Source: Algoriphagus formosus (GTDB taxonomy: Bacteria > Bacteroidota > Bacteroidia > Cytophagales > Cyclobacteriaceae). From it: a stretch of 64,000 nucleotides of DNA. This document shows, piece by piece, positions 1 through 8,641 of this stretch. The stretch covers positions 1,331,267-1,395,266 of the forward strand of contig NZ_NIUC01000002.1 in the NCBI RefSeq assembly GCF_002807035.1. The letters run 5' to 3'. How positions within the stretch are numbered: the stretch's first letter is position 1; every line of letters begins with the position of its first letter. A program made the position numbers and the translations under genes. The notes under the pieces were generated by a model that worked only from the letters and a program-made list of their open reading frames with translations, was not told where the DNA came from and ran no database searches.

Positions 1-347
1 ATGCTGGCGTCCATAAAGATGACTACAATTTCCTGATTGGAGATCACCCCATCCGGAAGATTGGCAGTCAGGGACAGCAGAAGTCCTTCATTATCGCTTT
101 GAAACTGGCCCAATTTCAGATTTTCGAAAAAGACCGGGGGGAGAAGCCTTTATTATTGTTGGATGATATTTTTGACAAGCTGGATGATACCCGTATCGCC
201 CAATTGATGCAGCTGATCTCACGCCACACCTTTGGGCAAATCTTTCTGACCGATGCCCGACCCGAGCGATCGCATGCCATCCTCACGCAATTGGATTCCG
301 AGGTCTTTTTCTTTGGGGTGGAAATGGGGAAGGTGGAAAGGGAATAA
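1..347 (+). CDS. recF: DNA replication and repair protein RecF, 3' end
   Basis: The reading frame is open from the left edge, and only about the last 115 codons are present. RecF is an SMC/ABC-type ATPase that loads RecA at single-strand gaps together with RecO and RecR. The visible part carries the ABC signature-like segment GSQGQQKSF near residues 21-29 of the fragment. The Walker B/D-loop block LLLLDDIFDKLDD follows about 30 residues later. Both are diagnostic of RecF C-termini. The first internal ATG at 99 is not the true start, because the signature motif lies upstream of it. A hairpin terminator follows directly. Confidence 0.95.
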   Translation, partial: AGVHKDDYNFLIGDHPIRKIGSQGQQKSFIIALKLAQFQIFEKDRGEKPLLLLDDIFDKLDDTRIAQLMQLISRHTFGQIFLTDARPERSHAILTQLDSEVFFFGVEMGKVERE

Positions 348-371
348 AAAAAGAGGCTTCAGCCTCTTTTC
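348..371. terminator. Bidirectional hairpin terminator between recF and the nucleotidyltransferase gene
   Basis: An A-tract, AGAGGCT, a 2-nt loop, AGCCTCT and a T-tract form a short perfect hairpin between two convergent stop codons. The A-run and T-run on both sides let it work in either direction. Confidence 0.8.
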
Positions 372-372
372 A

Positions 373-1278
373 TTATTTCCACAAATCTCCAGGGTATTCC
401 CCGGTTTCGTGTAGCTTTTTCAATGCCTCGATGACCACCGGCTTGTCTTCGGTGTAGGTCACACCAAACCAGGTTTTGCCACCGGGAAGAATCTCGAACG
501 CCGCTTTTCCAGATTGAATCAGGTTATTGGCTACCGTTGGGATATAAAATTCCGATTTGAGGTTTTCGAGATTGGCGGGGAGAAATTCCTTCCACATTTG
601 CTCGATATCCCCAAACACATCCGGATGAAAACCCCAAAAATTCATAGAGACAGGCGTGTTTTCTGCAATTTCGATCACTTCGCCCTCTCCCCGACTGAGA
701 ATTTGCCCTCCTTCTCTTGCGATGGAGGTTCGCTCAGTCATTCCGATCAGTTGCCCCTTTTCATTGGTTTTGCAGACTCCACGGCTGACGGTTCCGTTTT
801 CGGAAAGCACATTTTGTATGGCATAGCCAACCATGGCATGTAGATCCGGACGAACCTCCGTGGAGAGGAATTTGCCTAAGACCTCAAATGCTTCTTTTCC
901 GTAAAAATCATCCGCATTGATCACCGCAAAAGGCTCCTTCACGGCATCTTTGGCACAAAGAACGGCGTGGGCGGTACCGAAGGGTTTTACTCGGTCTGCT
1001 TGCTTCAATTCTGCAGGCACAAAGCTATCCAAGGATTGAATCACCCAATCCACTTCTATTTTGCCCTCCAATTTTGGAAGGAATTTTTCTTTGGCCACCT
1101 CCAAGATTTCCTCTCGAACGATGAAAACTACTTTTCCAAAGCCTGCCCGAATCGCATCAAAAATGGAATATTCTAAAATAGTTTCTCCACTGGGACCAAA
1201 GCCGTCAATCTGCTTATTGCCACCATATCGGCTGCCCATTCCTGCTGCTAGTACTACTAAAGTTGGTTTCTGAGTCAT
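373..1278 (-). CDS. Sugar-phosphate nucleotidyltransferase family protein
   Basis: A 301-residue protein of the nucleotidyltransferase (NTP_transferase, GT-A-like) family, which joins NTP to a sugar-1-phosphate to make NDP-sugars. The N-terminal motif LAAGMGSRYGG followed by KQ (residues about 11-22) is the nucleotide-binding signature. FAVINADDFYG near residue 120 is the metal-binding DD region. The length suits a single catalytic domain without a left-handed beta-helix. It is convergent with recF and stands alone. The exact sugar and nucleotide cannot be told from sequence. Confidence 0.8.
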   Translation of the reverse strand: MTQKPTLVVLAAGMGSRYGGNKQIDGFGPSGETILEYSIFDAIRAGFGKVVFIVREEILEVAKEKFLPKLEGKIEVDWVIQSLDSFVPAELKQADRVKPFGTAHAVLCAKDAVKEPFAVINADDFYGKEAFEVLGKFLSTEVRPDLHAMVGYAIQNVLSENGTVSRGVCKTNEKGQLIGMTERTSIAREGGQILSRGEGEVIEIAENTPVSMNFWGFHPDVFGDIEQMWKEFLPANLENLKSEFYIPTVANNLIQSGKAAFEILPGGKTWFGVTYTEDKPVVIEALKKLHETGEYPGDLWK

Positions 1279-1490
1279 ATCCTTTTTTCACTGATAAAAA
1301 ACGCTGCAAAATTAAGCGAATTGCCGGGGAGCACAAGGTAAGAAGGAATTGATTTGTTGTGATCGAGCTTTATTTTTAACCTTATGTCTTTAGAAATACT
1401 GATTAATTTTTATTGAAAGGATAAAATTGAAACCAGAATTGGCTTTTTAAATAAAAAATTTTTGAATAGGGGATAAAAAATAAACCGATT

Positions 1491-1523
1491 TTTGATTTTT
1501 ATTTAATTTTTGAATTACTTTCA
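1491..1523 (+). promoter_or_regulatory. Candidate Bacteroidota-type promoter for the P-II/amt operon
   Basis: TTTG at 1491-1494 is followed after 21 bases by TACTTTCA at 1516-1523, close to the Bacteroidota -33/-7 consensus (TTTG, TAnnTTTG). It lies in a very A+T-rich stretch about 40 bases ahead of the P-II start. The last G of the -7 box is replaced, so this is only a candidate. Confidence 0.35.
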
Positions 1524-1561
1524 TGCCAAATTCCTAAAGAACCTCAAAACCTATTGTGAAA

Positions 1562-1900
1562 ATGAAAAAAATAGAAGCGATCATCCGGACTTCCCGCTTC
1601 GAAGAGATTCATAATTGTCTCTCGGGCTTAGGAGTCAAATTCCTTTCTTTTTACGAAATCAAAGGGATGGGCTTTGAGCACGCACGCCAAGAAATGTATC
1701 GCGGTGTGGCTTACGAACCTGCTTACATTCCGAGAACAAAGCTAGAACTCATCGTACCGGATGAACTCAAGGATGGGGTCATTCAATGTATTCTCCGGGA
1801 AGGAAAAACCGGGGAAATCGGGGATGGAAAAATCTTTGTCTTCGATGTATTGGAGGCCTATCGAATCCGAAATAATGACACAGGCGAAAGCGCCCTTTAA
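1562..1900 (+). CDS. glnK: P-II family nitrogen regulatory protein
   Basis: A small trimeric signal protein that senses 2-oxoglutarate and ATP/ADP and gates the ammonium channel. Starting at the ATG at 1562 rather than the in-frame GTG at 1556 gives the MKKIEAII N-terminus typical of P-II. It also places the T-loop tyrosine of YRGVAY exactly at position 51, the uridylylation site in enterobacterial homologues. The B-loop TGEIGDGKIFV is present near the C-terminus. The amt gene begins 33 bases downstream, the classic GlnK-Amt pairing. Whether Tyr51 is modified in this organism is unknown. Confidence 0.93.
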   Translation: MKKIEAIIRTSRFEEIHNCLSGLGVKFLSFYEIKGMGFEHARQEMYRGVAYEPAYIPRTKLELIVPDELKDGVIQCILREGKTGEIGDGKIFVFDVLEAYRIRNNDTGESAL

Positions 1901-1933
1901 GCATCTCAAACCTATCTGAATCTTCTCAAACCT

Positions 1934-3163
1934 ATGCAAGAATTATTTACCGTCAACAATCTATGGATGATGATGGCCACGATTCTGGTTTTCATCATGC
2001 ACTTGGGTTTCGCCAGCTTGGAAGCCGGACTGACCCGAGCAAAGAATACTGTCAACATCCTCTTTAAAAACACCATCATTCCTGCCATCGGCCTACTTAC
2101 TTATGCCTTGGTGGGTTTTAATCTGATGTATCCCGGAGCCGGTTTTGAAGGCTCAGTCTTTGGCTTTGCAGGCTTTGGCCTCAGTCTGCCAGAAGGCTGG
2201 GACTCTTCAAACTATAATATCGGCTACACCTATTACACCGACTTCATTTTCCAAGCTATGTTTGCTGCTACAGCAGCGACGATTGTATCCGGAGCTGTAG
2301 CTGAGCGAATCAAATTAGGACCTTTTATCTTCTTTTCCATTTTGTATGTAGCAATCTGCTATCCTATTGTAGGAATGTGGAAATGGGGTGGAGGTTTTTT
2401 AAATACTTTGGACACTCCTTTTTATGACTTAGCCGGATCCACCATTGTCCATTCTGTGGGAGGTTGGGGAGCTTTGATTGGAGCTTCATTGCTTGGTCCA
2501 AGGGTTGGAAAATATACAGAAAAAGGCATGAGCGCCATGCCGGGCCATAATTTACCATTAGCCACCTTTGGGGTGTTTTTGCTTTGGTTTGGCTGGTTTG
2601 GTTTCAATGGCGGTTCGGTGCTGAGTGCAGACCCAGGTGCTGTTTCTAAAGTATTTGTGACGACTTCTATTGCAGCAGCTTCCGGAGCTTTTGGGGCTTT
2701 GTTGATTTCCTACCTTTTGTTCAAGTCATACGATATCACCATGGTTCTCAATGGGATTTTGGGTGGCCTGGTGGGAATCACTGCCGGTGCTGATCAAATG
2801 GGTGTAGGTGAATCATCCATCATTGGTTTTATAGCAGGTGGCTTGATTGTACTTGCTGTTGTTTTCTTTGATAAAGTGAAGGTGGATGACCCCGTTGGGG
2901 CGATTTCCGTTCACTTGGTTGGAGGTATTTGGGGAACCCTAGCAGTTGGAATATTTGGCGATCTGGCAGGCTGGGATCAATTCCTTTCTCAACTTACTGG
3001 TGTTGGAGCAGTCGGATTATTCTGCGTGCTGTTTTCAGGGTTGATTTTGTACACGCTGAAGCGAACAGTGGGAATTCGAGTAGATCAACGAGAGGAAGTT
3101 GAAGGCCTTGATATCAATGAACACGGAATGCGTGCCTACCCTGATTTTGCCAGCAAGGATTAA
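1934..3163 (+). CDS. amt: Ammonium transporter Amt
   Basis: A 409-residue Amt/Mep/Rh family channel with about eleven membrane segments. Recognisable parts are the N-terminal segment ending in HLGFASLEAGLTRAKN, the GGWGALIGASLLGPR region with the conserved pore-lining surroundings, and WFGWFGFNGGS, which is highly conserved in Amt proteins. It conducts ammonium or ammonia across the inner membrane and is blocked by P-II binding. It follows the P-II gene in the same operon, and a strong terminator lies just downstream. Confidence 0.95.
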   Translation: MQELFTVNNLWMMMATILVFIMHLGFASLEAGLTRAKNTVNILFKNTIIPAIGLLTYALVGFNLMYPGAGFEGSVFGFAGFGLSLPEGWDSSNYNIGYTYYTDFIFQAMFAATAATIVSGAVAERIKLGPFIFFSILYVAICYPIVGMWKWGGGFLNTLDTPFYDLAGSTIVHSVGGWGALIGASLLGPRVGKYTEKGMSAMPGHNLPLATFGVFLLWFGWFGFNGGSVLSADPGAVSKVFVTTSIAAASGAFGALLISYLLFKSYDITMVLNGILGGLVGITAGADQMGVGESSIIGFIAGGLIVLAVVFFDKVKVDDPVGAISVHLVGGIWGTLAVGIFGDLAGWDQFLSQLTGVGAVGLFCVLFSGLILYTLKRTVGIRVDQREEVEGLDINEHGMRAYPDFASKD

Positions 3164-3186
3164 TCTATCCCTGATTCGTCATCGGA

Positions 3187-3228
3187 AACTGACAAATAGG
3201 ACGCAAGAGCCCATTTGTCAGTTTTTTT
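3187..3228 (+). terminator. Rho-independent terminator after amt
   Basis: The arms AACTGACAAAT (3187-3197) and ATTTGTCAGTT (3213-3222) form a near-perfect stem around a loop of about 15 bases, followed by a run of T. It ends the glnK-amt operon. Confidence 0.85.
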
Positions 3229-3330
3229 ATTCAAAGCATATTTTCTCTATCTAATTTATTTAGCGAGTAATTAGAATTTTTTAAATAGAGTCCCAAATCT
3301 TCTACCCAATTATTTCCGTACATTTATTTA

Positions 3331-3567
3331 ATGGACGCAGTTGATAAAAAAATACTGAATAACATATTTAGTTTGCTTGACAGGCTCAACTTACAAATGA
3401 AGTTAAGTCTTATTGATTTACTTTCAGAATCTGTGAAAACCCGTAGCTCTTCAAAGTCCAAAATGAAAACGGCATTTGGTGCATGGGAATCTGATGAATC
3501 AGCAGAAGATTTGATTGAAACAATTCGTACAAGCAGAAATACCAACCGGCAGATTGAACAGTTTTGA
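3331..3567 (+). CDS. Putative antitoxin of a VapBC-type pair
   Basis: A 78-residue charged protein directly in front of a PIN-domain toxin. It contains FSLLDRLNLQMKLSLIDLLSES, a helical N-terminus of the kind seen in small DUF2281-like antitoxins, and a C-terminal acidic/polar tail that would bind the toxin. No DNA-binding fold can be assigned with certainty. The gene is assigned as antitoxin from position, size and overlap: its TGA stop overlaps the TTG start of the toxin, implying translational coupling. The pair is A+T-rich compared with neighbouring amt and dNTPase genes, consistent with horizontal arrival. Confidence 0.65.
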   Translation: MDAVDKKILNNIFSLLDRLNLQMKLSLIDLLSESVKTRSSSKSKMKTAFGAWESDESAEDLIETIRTSRNTNRQIEQF

Positions 3568-3950
3568 AATTTTTGATAGATACCAACATATGTATTTATT
3601 ACATGAAGGGTCGATTTGGATTGGATGAGAAATTTGAATCGTTACCGCCTGGTTCTCTTTTTATCTCTGAAATAACGCTTGCAGAACTTAAATATGGTGT
3701 TGCAAATAGTTCTTCTCCAGAACGAAATAGTAAAACTCTTTCCAATTTTCTGACAGGAATACAAATTCTTCCAATATTCGATGCTTTAGACACATTTGCC
3801 AATGAAAAGGCTCGGCTTAAAAGAGCTGGTCAGCCGATTGATGATTTTGATTTGTTAATAGGCTCTTCTGCTATTGCGAACGGATTGGTTTTGGTTACTA
3901 ATAATGAAAAACACTTCGATCGTCTTATTGGAATTAAATTGGAAAACTAG
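3564..3950 (+). CDS. PIN-domain ribonuclease toxin (VapC-like)
   Basis: A 128-residue PIN-fold protein. The first acidic residue is in MKFLIDTN (Asp6), the second is Glu41 in EITLAELKYG, and the acidic cluster IDDFD at about 92-96 is followed by the conserved VTNN segment near 112. These match the metal-binding quartet of VapC endoribonucleases. Translation begins at a TTG that overlaps the antitoxin stop, so expression should be coupled and weak. VapC toxins cleave tRNA or rRNA when released from antitoxin; the target here is unknown. Confidence 0.85.
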   Translation: MKFLIDTNICIYYMKGRFGLDEKFESLPPGSLFISEITLAELKYGVANSSSPERNSKTLSNFLTGIQILPIFDALDTFANEKARLKRAGQPIDDFDLLIGSSAIANGLVLVTNNEKHFDRLIGIKLEN

Positions 3951-4056
3951 GCAAAATAGTTAGTCCTTGAACAGTAGTTTCTTTGAAGACCTAGATACTA
4001 TAAGCCATACCTCCAAAATTGATTTCCTAAATCAAAAAATCTACATAATTATTCTT

Positions 4057-4091
4057 GAAACCGTCTAGATATTTTTCGAGGCGGTTTTTTG
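4057..4091 (+). terminator. Terminator ahead of the dNTPase gene
   Basis: GAAACCGTC and GGCGGTTT flank an A+T-rich loop and are followed by T residues. The hairpin sits about 65 bases upstream of the dNTPase start, so the long upstream extension of that reading frame is unlikely to be translated. Confidence 0.65.
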
Positions 4092-4156
4092 TTGCAATCA
4101 CTCACGATTATCCCAGAAAACCCGTGGATTCTTTCCAAGGCTTCTTAATTTTGGGC

Positions 4157-5503
4157 ATGATGAAATGGGAACGCCTCCTGAGCCGGGGCAGATTTGGAGA
4201 AAAACCGGGGTTTATCCCCACACAAGCTGCAAGAAGTGAATTTGAGGTGGATTATGACCGAATTATTTTTTCGGCGCCATTCCGCAACCTGCAGGACAAA
4301 ACACAGGTCTTTCCCTTGCCAGAGCAAGCATTTGTTCATACCCGACTGACGCACAGCCTGGAAGTCTCATCTGTCGGCCGATCATTGGGAAAAGCCGCTG
4401 GAGAGTTTCTTTTGGAGAAATATCCTTCTCTTTCTCAATCAGGAATTTCGGCTTCCGAAATCGGCGGTGTCGTAGCGGCCGCGGCACTAACACATGATAT
4501 CGGAAATCCTCCTTTTGGTCATGCTGGTGAAGAAGCCATCTCGGATTTTTTCAAATTTCATCCCGCCGGATTATCCTGGCAGAAACATCTCCGTCCCGAG
4601 CAATGGATAGACCTTTGTCAGTTTGAAGGAAATGCACAAGGCTTCCGTATGCTGGTATCCAAGCAATACGGTTTGAAACTGACCTATGCGACTTTGGCTG
4701 CTTTTACGAAGTATCCACGGCCAAGTCAGATTGCTCATCGGGACATTGCTCGAAGAAGTCAGAAGAAATTTGGCTTTTTCATCAATCAGTTGGCAGACTT
4801 TGAGCAGATGACTGATTTTCTGGGAATAGAAAAGTCCAGCGATGAATGTTGGCTTCGCCATCCTTTGGCTTTTTTGGTAGAGGCAGCGGATGATATTTGC
4901 TACTCCATTATTGACTTGGAAGATGGCTGCACCATGGGCTTGGTGAGTTTTGAGGAGACTGTTAAGCTTCTTCAGCCCATTTTAGGGGAAAAATTTGATG
5001 CCAAAAAACTGGAGAACCGCACCCAATCTCAAAATCTAGGCGCTTTGCGTGCTTTGGCAATTGGTGCTTTGATTCAGCAGACGGTAGAGGCTTTTGCCCA
5101 ATATGAGGAAAGCATGTGCAAAGGGAATTTTGACAAGGCCCTGACCGATGTGATTCCTGCAGCCAAAGCGCTTCAAGCCATTACAGATTTGTCCGTTCAG
5201 AAGATCTATCGCTCCAAATTAGTTTTGGAAAAAGAAGCGGCAGGCTTTCAGGTACTCGAAGGACTTTTGGAGGTTTTTGGACAGGCCTTGTACCACAAAT
5301 TTTACGCACCAACCCGATTCTCCGGTCAGGATAAGAGTATTTTAAGATTGCTCCCAGAGGACTTCCCGCTGAAAGGTTGGGGAGAAGAGGTGAATCCTTA
5401 TCCATTACTTAGAGCACTTATCGATTACATCTCTGGGATGACGGACAAGTATGCGCTCAATCTGTACCGACGTGTAAAAGGGATCTCCTTTCCTGGAGTG
5501 TAA
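4157..5503 (+). CDS. dgt: Deoxyguanosinetriphosphate triphosphohydrolase-like dNTPase
   Basis: An HD-superfamily enzyme that hydrolyses dNTPs to nucleoside and tripolyphosphate, balancing dNTP pools. The frame could begin at a TTG at 4055, but that start lies on a terminator hairpin. The ATG pair at 4157/4160 gives MMKWERLLS, close to the N-terminus of the family. Key motifs are RLTHSLEVSSVGRSLG (first His), LTHDIGNPPFGHAGEEAI (the HD pair) and EAADDICYSIIDLEDG (distal metal Asp). The length of about 448 residues fits. TAATTTTG at 4146-4153 looks like a -7 promoter element placed so close that the transcript could be nearly leaderless. Confidence 0.9.
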   Translation: MMKWERLLSRGRFGEKPGFIPTQAARSEFEVDYDRIIFSAPFRNLQDKTQVFPLPEQAFVHTRLTHSLEVSSVGRSLGKAAGEFLLEKYPSLSQSGISASEIGGVVAAAALTHDIGNPPFGHAGEEAISDFFKFHPAGLSWQKHLRPEQWIDLCQFEGNAQGFRMLVSKQYGLKLTYATLAAFTKYPRPSQIAHRDIARRSQKKFGFFINQLADFEQMTDFLGIEKSSDECWLRHPLAFLVEAADDICYSIIDLEDGCTMGLVSFEETVKLLQPILGEKFDAKKLENRTQSQNLGALRALAIGALIQQTVEAFAQYEESMCKGNFDKALTDVIPAAKALQAITDLSVQKIYRSKLVLEKEAAGFQVLEGLLEVFGQALYHKFYAPTRFSGQDKSILRLLPEDFPLKGWGEEVNPYPLLRALIDYISGMTDKYALNLYRRVKGISFPGV

Positions 5504-5535
5504 GGAGTTTCGGCCTTAGCCCCTATCTTTGAGCC

Positions 5536-6201
5536 ATGTGGAAAGAAATCTCCGTTCTCATTCGCAAAGAAATCACCTTAGAGTGGCGTCAAAAGTACGC
5601 GCTCAACGGGATTTTACTTTACGTGGTATCGGCAGTTTTTATCACCTACCTTTCTGTGGGAGCCAAAATGGGAAACCTTTCCATTCCTACCTGGAATGCA
5701 CTCTACTGGATCATCATGCTTTTTTCGGCGGTGAATGCTGTTGCCAAAAGCTTTGTGCAAGAGCATCAGGGGCGACAACTTTACTACTACATGATCGCTT
5801 CACCGGAGGCCGTCATTCTTTCGAAAATTATCTATAATACCGGTTTGACGCTGATTTTGGCGCTTTTAGGCTATGGGGTTTTTTCGGTGATCTTGGGCAA
5901 CCCAGTTCAGGATCATGGACTCTTTCTGCTGAATTTGGTACTGGGCGCCATGGGTTTTTCGGCGAGCTTGACCATGGTCTCAGGAATTGCCTCCAAGGCG
6001 GGCAATAATGCGACTTTGATGGCTATTTTGAGTTTTCCCGTCATTATCCCGATTTTACTGATGGCTATCCGCATTTCCAAAAATGCCTTGGACGGGCTGG
6101 ATTGGTCTGTTTCGGTGGATAAGTTGATAGCCTTGGCAGCGATCAATGCCATCGTAGCGGCAGCGGGTTATATTCTGTTTCCGTATTTGTGGAGAAGCTA
6201 G
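5536..6201 (+). CDS. ccmB: Haem exporter membrane protein CcmB
   Basis: A 221-residue integral membrane protein with about six hydrophobic segments, matching the CcmB family. Recognisable features are the N-terminal EISVLIRKEITLEWRQK, the FSAVNAVAKSFVQEHQGRQLYYYM block, and the GFSASLTMVSGIASKAGNN segment. CcmB works with the ATPase CcmA and with CcmC in moving or loading haem for cytochrome c maturation. No other ccm gene is adjacent in this window, since dgt lies 32 bases upstream and a terminator follows, so the rest of the pathway must be encoded elsewhere. Confidence 0.92.
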   Translation: MWKEISVLIRKEITLEWRQKYALNGILLYVVSAVFITYLSVGAKMGNLSIPTWNALYWIIMLFSAVNAVAKSFVQEHQGRQLYYYMIASPEAVILSKIIYNTGLTLILALLGYGVFSVILGNPVQDHGLFLLNLVLGAMGFSASLTMVSGIASKAGNNATLMAILSFPVIIPILLMAIRISKNALDGLDWSVSVDKLIALAAINAIVAAAGYILFPYLWRS

Positions 6202-6235
6202 GGTTTTGGTCTTGGGATCATAGAATTTTTTAATG

Positions 6236-6270
6236 CAAAAAAGCCCACATTCTAAATGTGAGCTTTTCTA
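6236..6270. terminator. Bidirectional terminator between ccmB and the ECF-associated operon
   Basis: AAAAAGCCCACATT and AATGTGAGCTTTT form a stem with one mismatch around a 3-base loop. It has A/T runs on both sides and lies between convergent genes. Confidence 0.75.
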
Positions 6271-6301
6271 AAAGAATTTTATTGCTCCTTTATCGGTTCA
6301 A

Positions 6302-6943
6302 TTATTTCGTTGTTCTCAGTTCCTCCATTTCTTGCAGGGCTTCATCGAGTTTTCCCATAATTTTTCCATACATCAGCTCGACATCCTCCCGGTGTATTCG
6401 CTTTGCAAAAAAGCCCATAGCTATAGCGCCTCCGATAACGAGCAGCGTGGTGGGCACATGCATTCCAAAAATCAAATTGCTTGAGTTTTCTGCTACTTTC
6501 TCACGGATGGGTTCCAGTAGATCTGAAAACCAAAGACCAAAATAGAAAGTCAAAATAAAAACTGGATAGACGATGCGGTAAAGGCTACCGTATTTCTCGA
6601 TGGACTGCTGTATCCATTCTCTGAATGAACTCAAATATTCAAAGCTACTTTGTCCCTTGTCCAGCTGCTTCAATCCATCCGAATCTAACTTGGCGGAATA
6701 AGCCACAGCCAATAGTGTGATAAATATAATCAAGCCAGCTAGCCCTGCCCCTGCTCCGAAGGATGCGATTAGAATCAAGCTTGCACCGATGATTATACCC
6801 CAAATGTTGATTTTAAACATGCGCTGAAACTTCTCCACCAAGTGGATAGATTTTCGGTTGTAGAGGTCGTTGACCTTTGGTGCTATCAAGGCCTCCTGCT
6901 TTAGGAAGCCATCTTTCCAGATTTGTTCAATTGACTTTTCCAT
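6302..6943 (-). CDS. Membrane protein co-encoded with an ECF sigma factor (possible anti-sigma or sensor partner)
   Basis: A 213-residue protein with a cytoplasmic N-terminal stretch of about 45 residues, two adjacent hydrophobic segments (about 46-85), a central soluble part, and two further membrane segments (about 120-140 and 160-180). A charged helical C-terminus ends it. Its start overlaps the end of the sigma gene by 17 bases, so the two are translationally coupled. Location and topology suggest it regulates or senses for the sigma factor, but it has no zinc-finger anti-sigma motif or FecR domain that I recognise, so this role is inference. Confidence 0.6.
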   Translation of the reverse strand: MEKSIEQIWKDGFLKQEALIAPKVNDLYNRKSIHLVEKFQRMFKINIWGIIIGASLILIASFGAGAGLAGLIIFITLLAVAYSAKLDSDGLKQLDKGQSSFEYLSSFREWIQQSIEKYGSLYRIVYPVFILTFYFGLWFSDLLEPIREKVAENSSNLIFGMHVPTTLLVIGGAIAMGFFAKRIHREDVELMYGKIMGKLDEALQEMEELRTTK

Positions 6944-7421
6944 CTAATTTCTTTTTTAGTCGTTCTTTAATTCGTTTGATTCTTACCCCGATATTATTGG
7001 GGTTTGTTCCCATGATTTGGGCGATTTCCTGATAAGACTTTTCTTCCAAATAGAGGAGGATCACAGCGCGATCAATTTCTGAGAGTTCCCGGATGGCAGC
7101 GTAAAGCTGATTTAGCGATTCATCTGAGATTGACGGTGCATTCTCCTCCTTTTGATCCCCCGGGCTGAGCTCACTGCTTTCATACTTTTTCTGCTTTTTG
7201 CTTTTCCGCATGAGAGTTAAGCATACATTCAAAGTCAGCCGATAAACCCAAGTGGACCATTCAGACTGATCTTGAAAGCGATCCTTACTTTTCCAGATTT
7301 GCAGGCAGACTTCCTGGTAGTAATCCTCAAAATCCTCTTCGGTGTCTGTGTAGGCTCGACAGATTTTGATGATGATCCCAGCGTAAGGCAAAATGGACGA
7401 TTTGTAGAAGTCTCTGCTCAA
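6927..7421 (-). CDS. ECF-type RNA polymerase sigma factor
   Basis: A 164-residue sigma-70 family protein with only regions 2 and 4. Region 2 spans about residues 29-75 (DFEDYYQEVCLQIWKSKDRF, then STWVYRLTLNVCLTLMRK). Region 4 spans about 108-160 and ends with the helix-turn-helix SYQEIAQIMGTNPNNIGVRI. The only usable start is TTG at 7421; an in-frame stop lies upstream at 7458-7460 with no ATG between. It is followed by the overlapping membrane gene. A GTAACC-N16-CGACTT pattern on the coding strand (7515 down to 7488) could be an ECF-type self-promoter. A dead copy lies at 10465-10982. Confidence 0.88.
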   Translation of the reverse strand: MSRDFYKSSILPYAGIIIKICRAYTDTEEDFEDYYQEVCLQIWKSKDRFQDQSEWSTWVYRLTLNVCLTLMRKSKKQKKYESSELSPGDQKEENAPSISDESLNQLYAAIRELSEIDRAVILLYLEEKSYQEIAQIMGTNPNNIGVRIKRIKERLKKKLDGKVN

Positions 7422-7640
7422 GTGGTCTTTTATTAGGTTAGTGGTGGTTTTTGGAGATTATTACACTCAAGGTTGATTTTTTTTCGGAAGTCGAGAAATT
7501 TCACGGGATGGTTACTTAAGCCTACAATCCATCCCTCCCGGTTTATCTTTTCCCAAATGGCTTAAACTTGGATTTGATCCCGTCTTTCTTTCCTGGCCAT
7601 TCCACTAGAGCTGTATTTTAGCTATATTGACCAAGTCGCT

Positions 7641-8507
7641 ATGTGGTTAGTCCAGCTGTTTAAACAACCCTATCCTATCAATTCATTCAGGAAGATGACC
7701 TGGCTGGCTGCCATTGTGTCCGTTTTTGTGTTTTTGTTTTTATCTTTTTTTCAGCCCTTTGGATTAGTCTCGGATACCTGGGTAGCTCTTTTGAAAGTAA
7801 CCTCGATGTATGGATTGATAACCTTTTTCACCATGGTTTTGACCACATTGGGTATCCGGTCTCTTTTTCCGAATTATTTCCTGGAGAAAAATTGGGTTTT
7901 TGGTCGCGAACTCCTCATCACCTTGCTTTACTTTTTTCTTATTGGGGGAGTTAATACACTTTATTCCAACTATCAATTTGCTATCGGACTCAACTTAAAG
8001 GGGTTTTTATGGTTTCAGTTTTATACTCTGGGAGTAGGTATTTTTCCGATCCTTTTTTTTATGATGTTCAAGTACAACCGATTATTGAGCAAAAACAGCA
8101 AAACCGCCAATGATCTTTCTGGAAGTCTTTCCAAATCCATAAAATCGGGAAATTCGAATCTGCACACCAAAATCCAAATCCACTCCGAGCTTAAGAAAGA
8201 CGATCTTGAAATCTTTGCCGAGGATTTGATTTATGCAGAAACAGCAGACAATTACATAGCCATACATCATCTTCATAATGGAGAGCTCCAAAAATCCATG
8301 GTCAGAAGTACTTTAGGGAGACTCGAAACTGATGTGGCGGACTATCCGCATTTGGTAAGATGTCACCGTGCTTTTCTGGTGAATCTGGATTTTTTAGAAA
8401 GTTTTAAGGGAAATGCACAAGGCCTGCAACTCAAGCTTAAATCTATTTCAAATGAAATTCCAGTTTCCCGAAATCGGGTGGGAAAAATCAAAGAATTGCT
8501 TGATTAG
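7641..8507 (+). CDS. Membrane-anchored LytTR-family transcriptional regulator
   Basis: A 288-residue protein with four hydrophobic segments in residues 1-150 (positions about 18-40, 50-75, 90-110, 122-145) and a C-terminal LytTR DNA-binding domain from about 180. The domain shows AEDLIYAETADNYIAIHH, the STLGRLETDV helix and the hallmark VRCHRAFLVNLDFLES. It has no response-receiver domain, so control may come through the membrane part rather than a kinase. It is divergent from the ECF sigma gene, separated by about 220 bases. A membrane gene and an envelope gene follow in the same direction. Confidence 0.88.
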   Translation: MWLVQLFKQPYPINSFRKMTWLAAIVSVFVFLFLSFFQPFGLVSDTWVALLKVTSMYGLITFFTMVLTTLGIRSLFPNYFLEKNWVFGRELLITLLYFFLIGGVNTLYSNYQFAIGLNLKGFLWFQFYTLGVGIFPILFFMMFKYNRLLSKNSKTANDLSGSLSKSIKSGNSNLHTKIQIHSELKKDDLEIFAEDLIYAETADNYIAIHHLHNGELQKSMVRSTLGRLETDVADYPHLVRCHRAFLVNLDFLESFKGNAQGLQLKLKSISNEIPVSRNRVGKIKELLD

Positions 8508-8641
8508 ACCTTGTCATTTGGCACCAAATGCTTGGTCATTTAGCCCAAGGATTGCTATTTGTCCCAAATTCCTGCCCTCTGCCCCTGTTATTTTTTCGTG
8601 ATCGGAACCCGTCATAAGTTTATCAAAAAACAACGGGACTT

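Noticed and set aside
4055-4156. Longer dNTPase N-terminus starting at TTG 4055
   Set aside because: The start lies on a terminator hairpin, and the resulting 34 extra residues are unlike the family.
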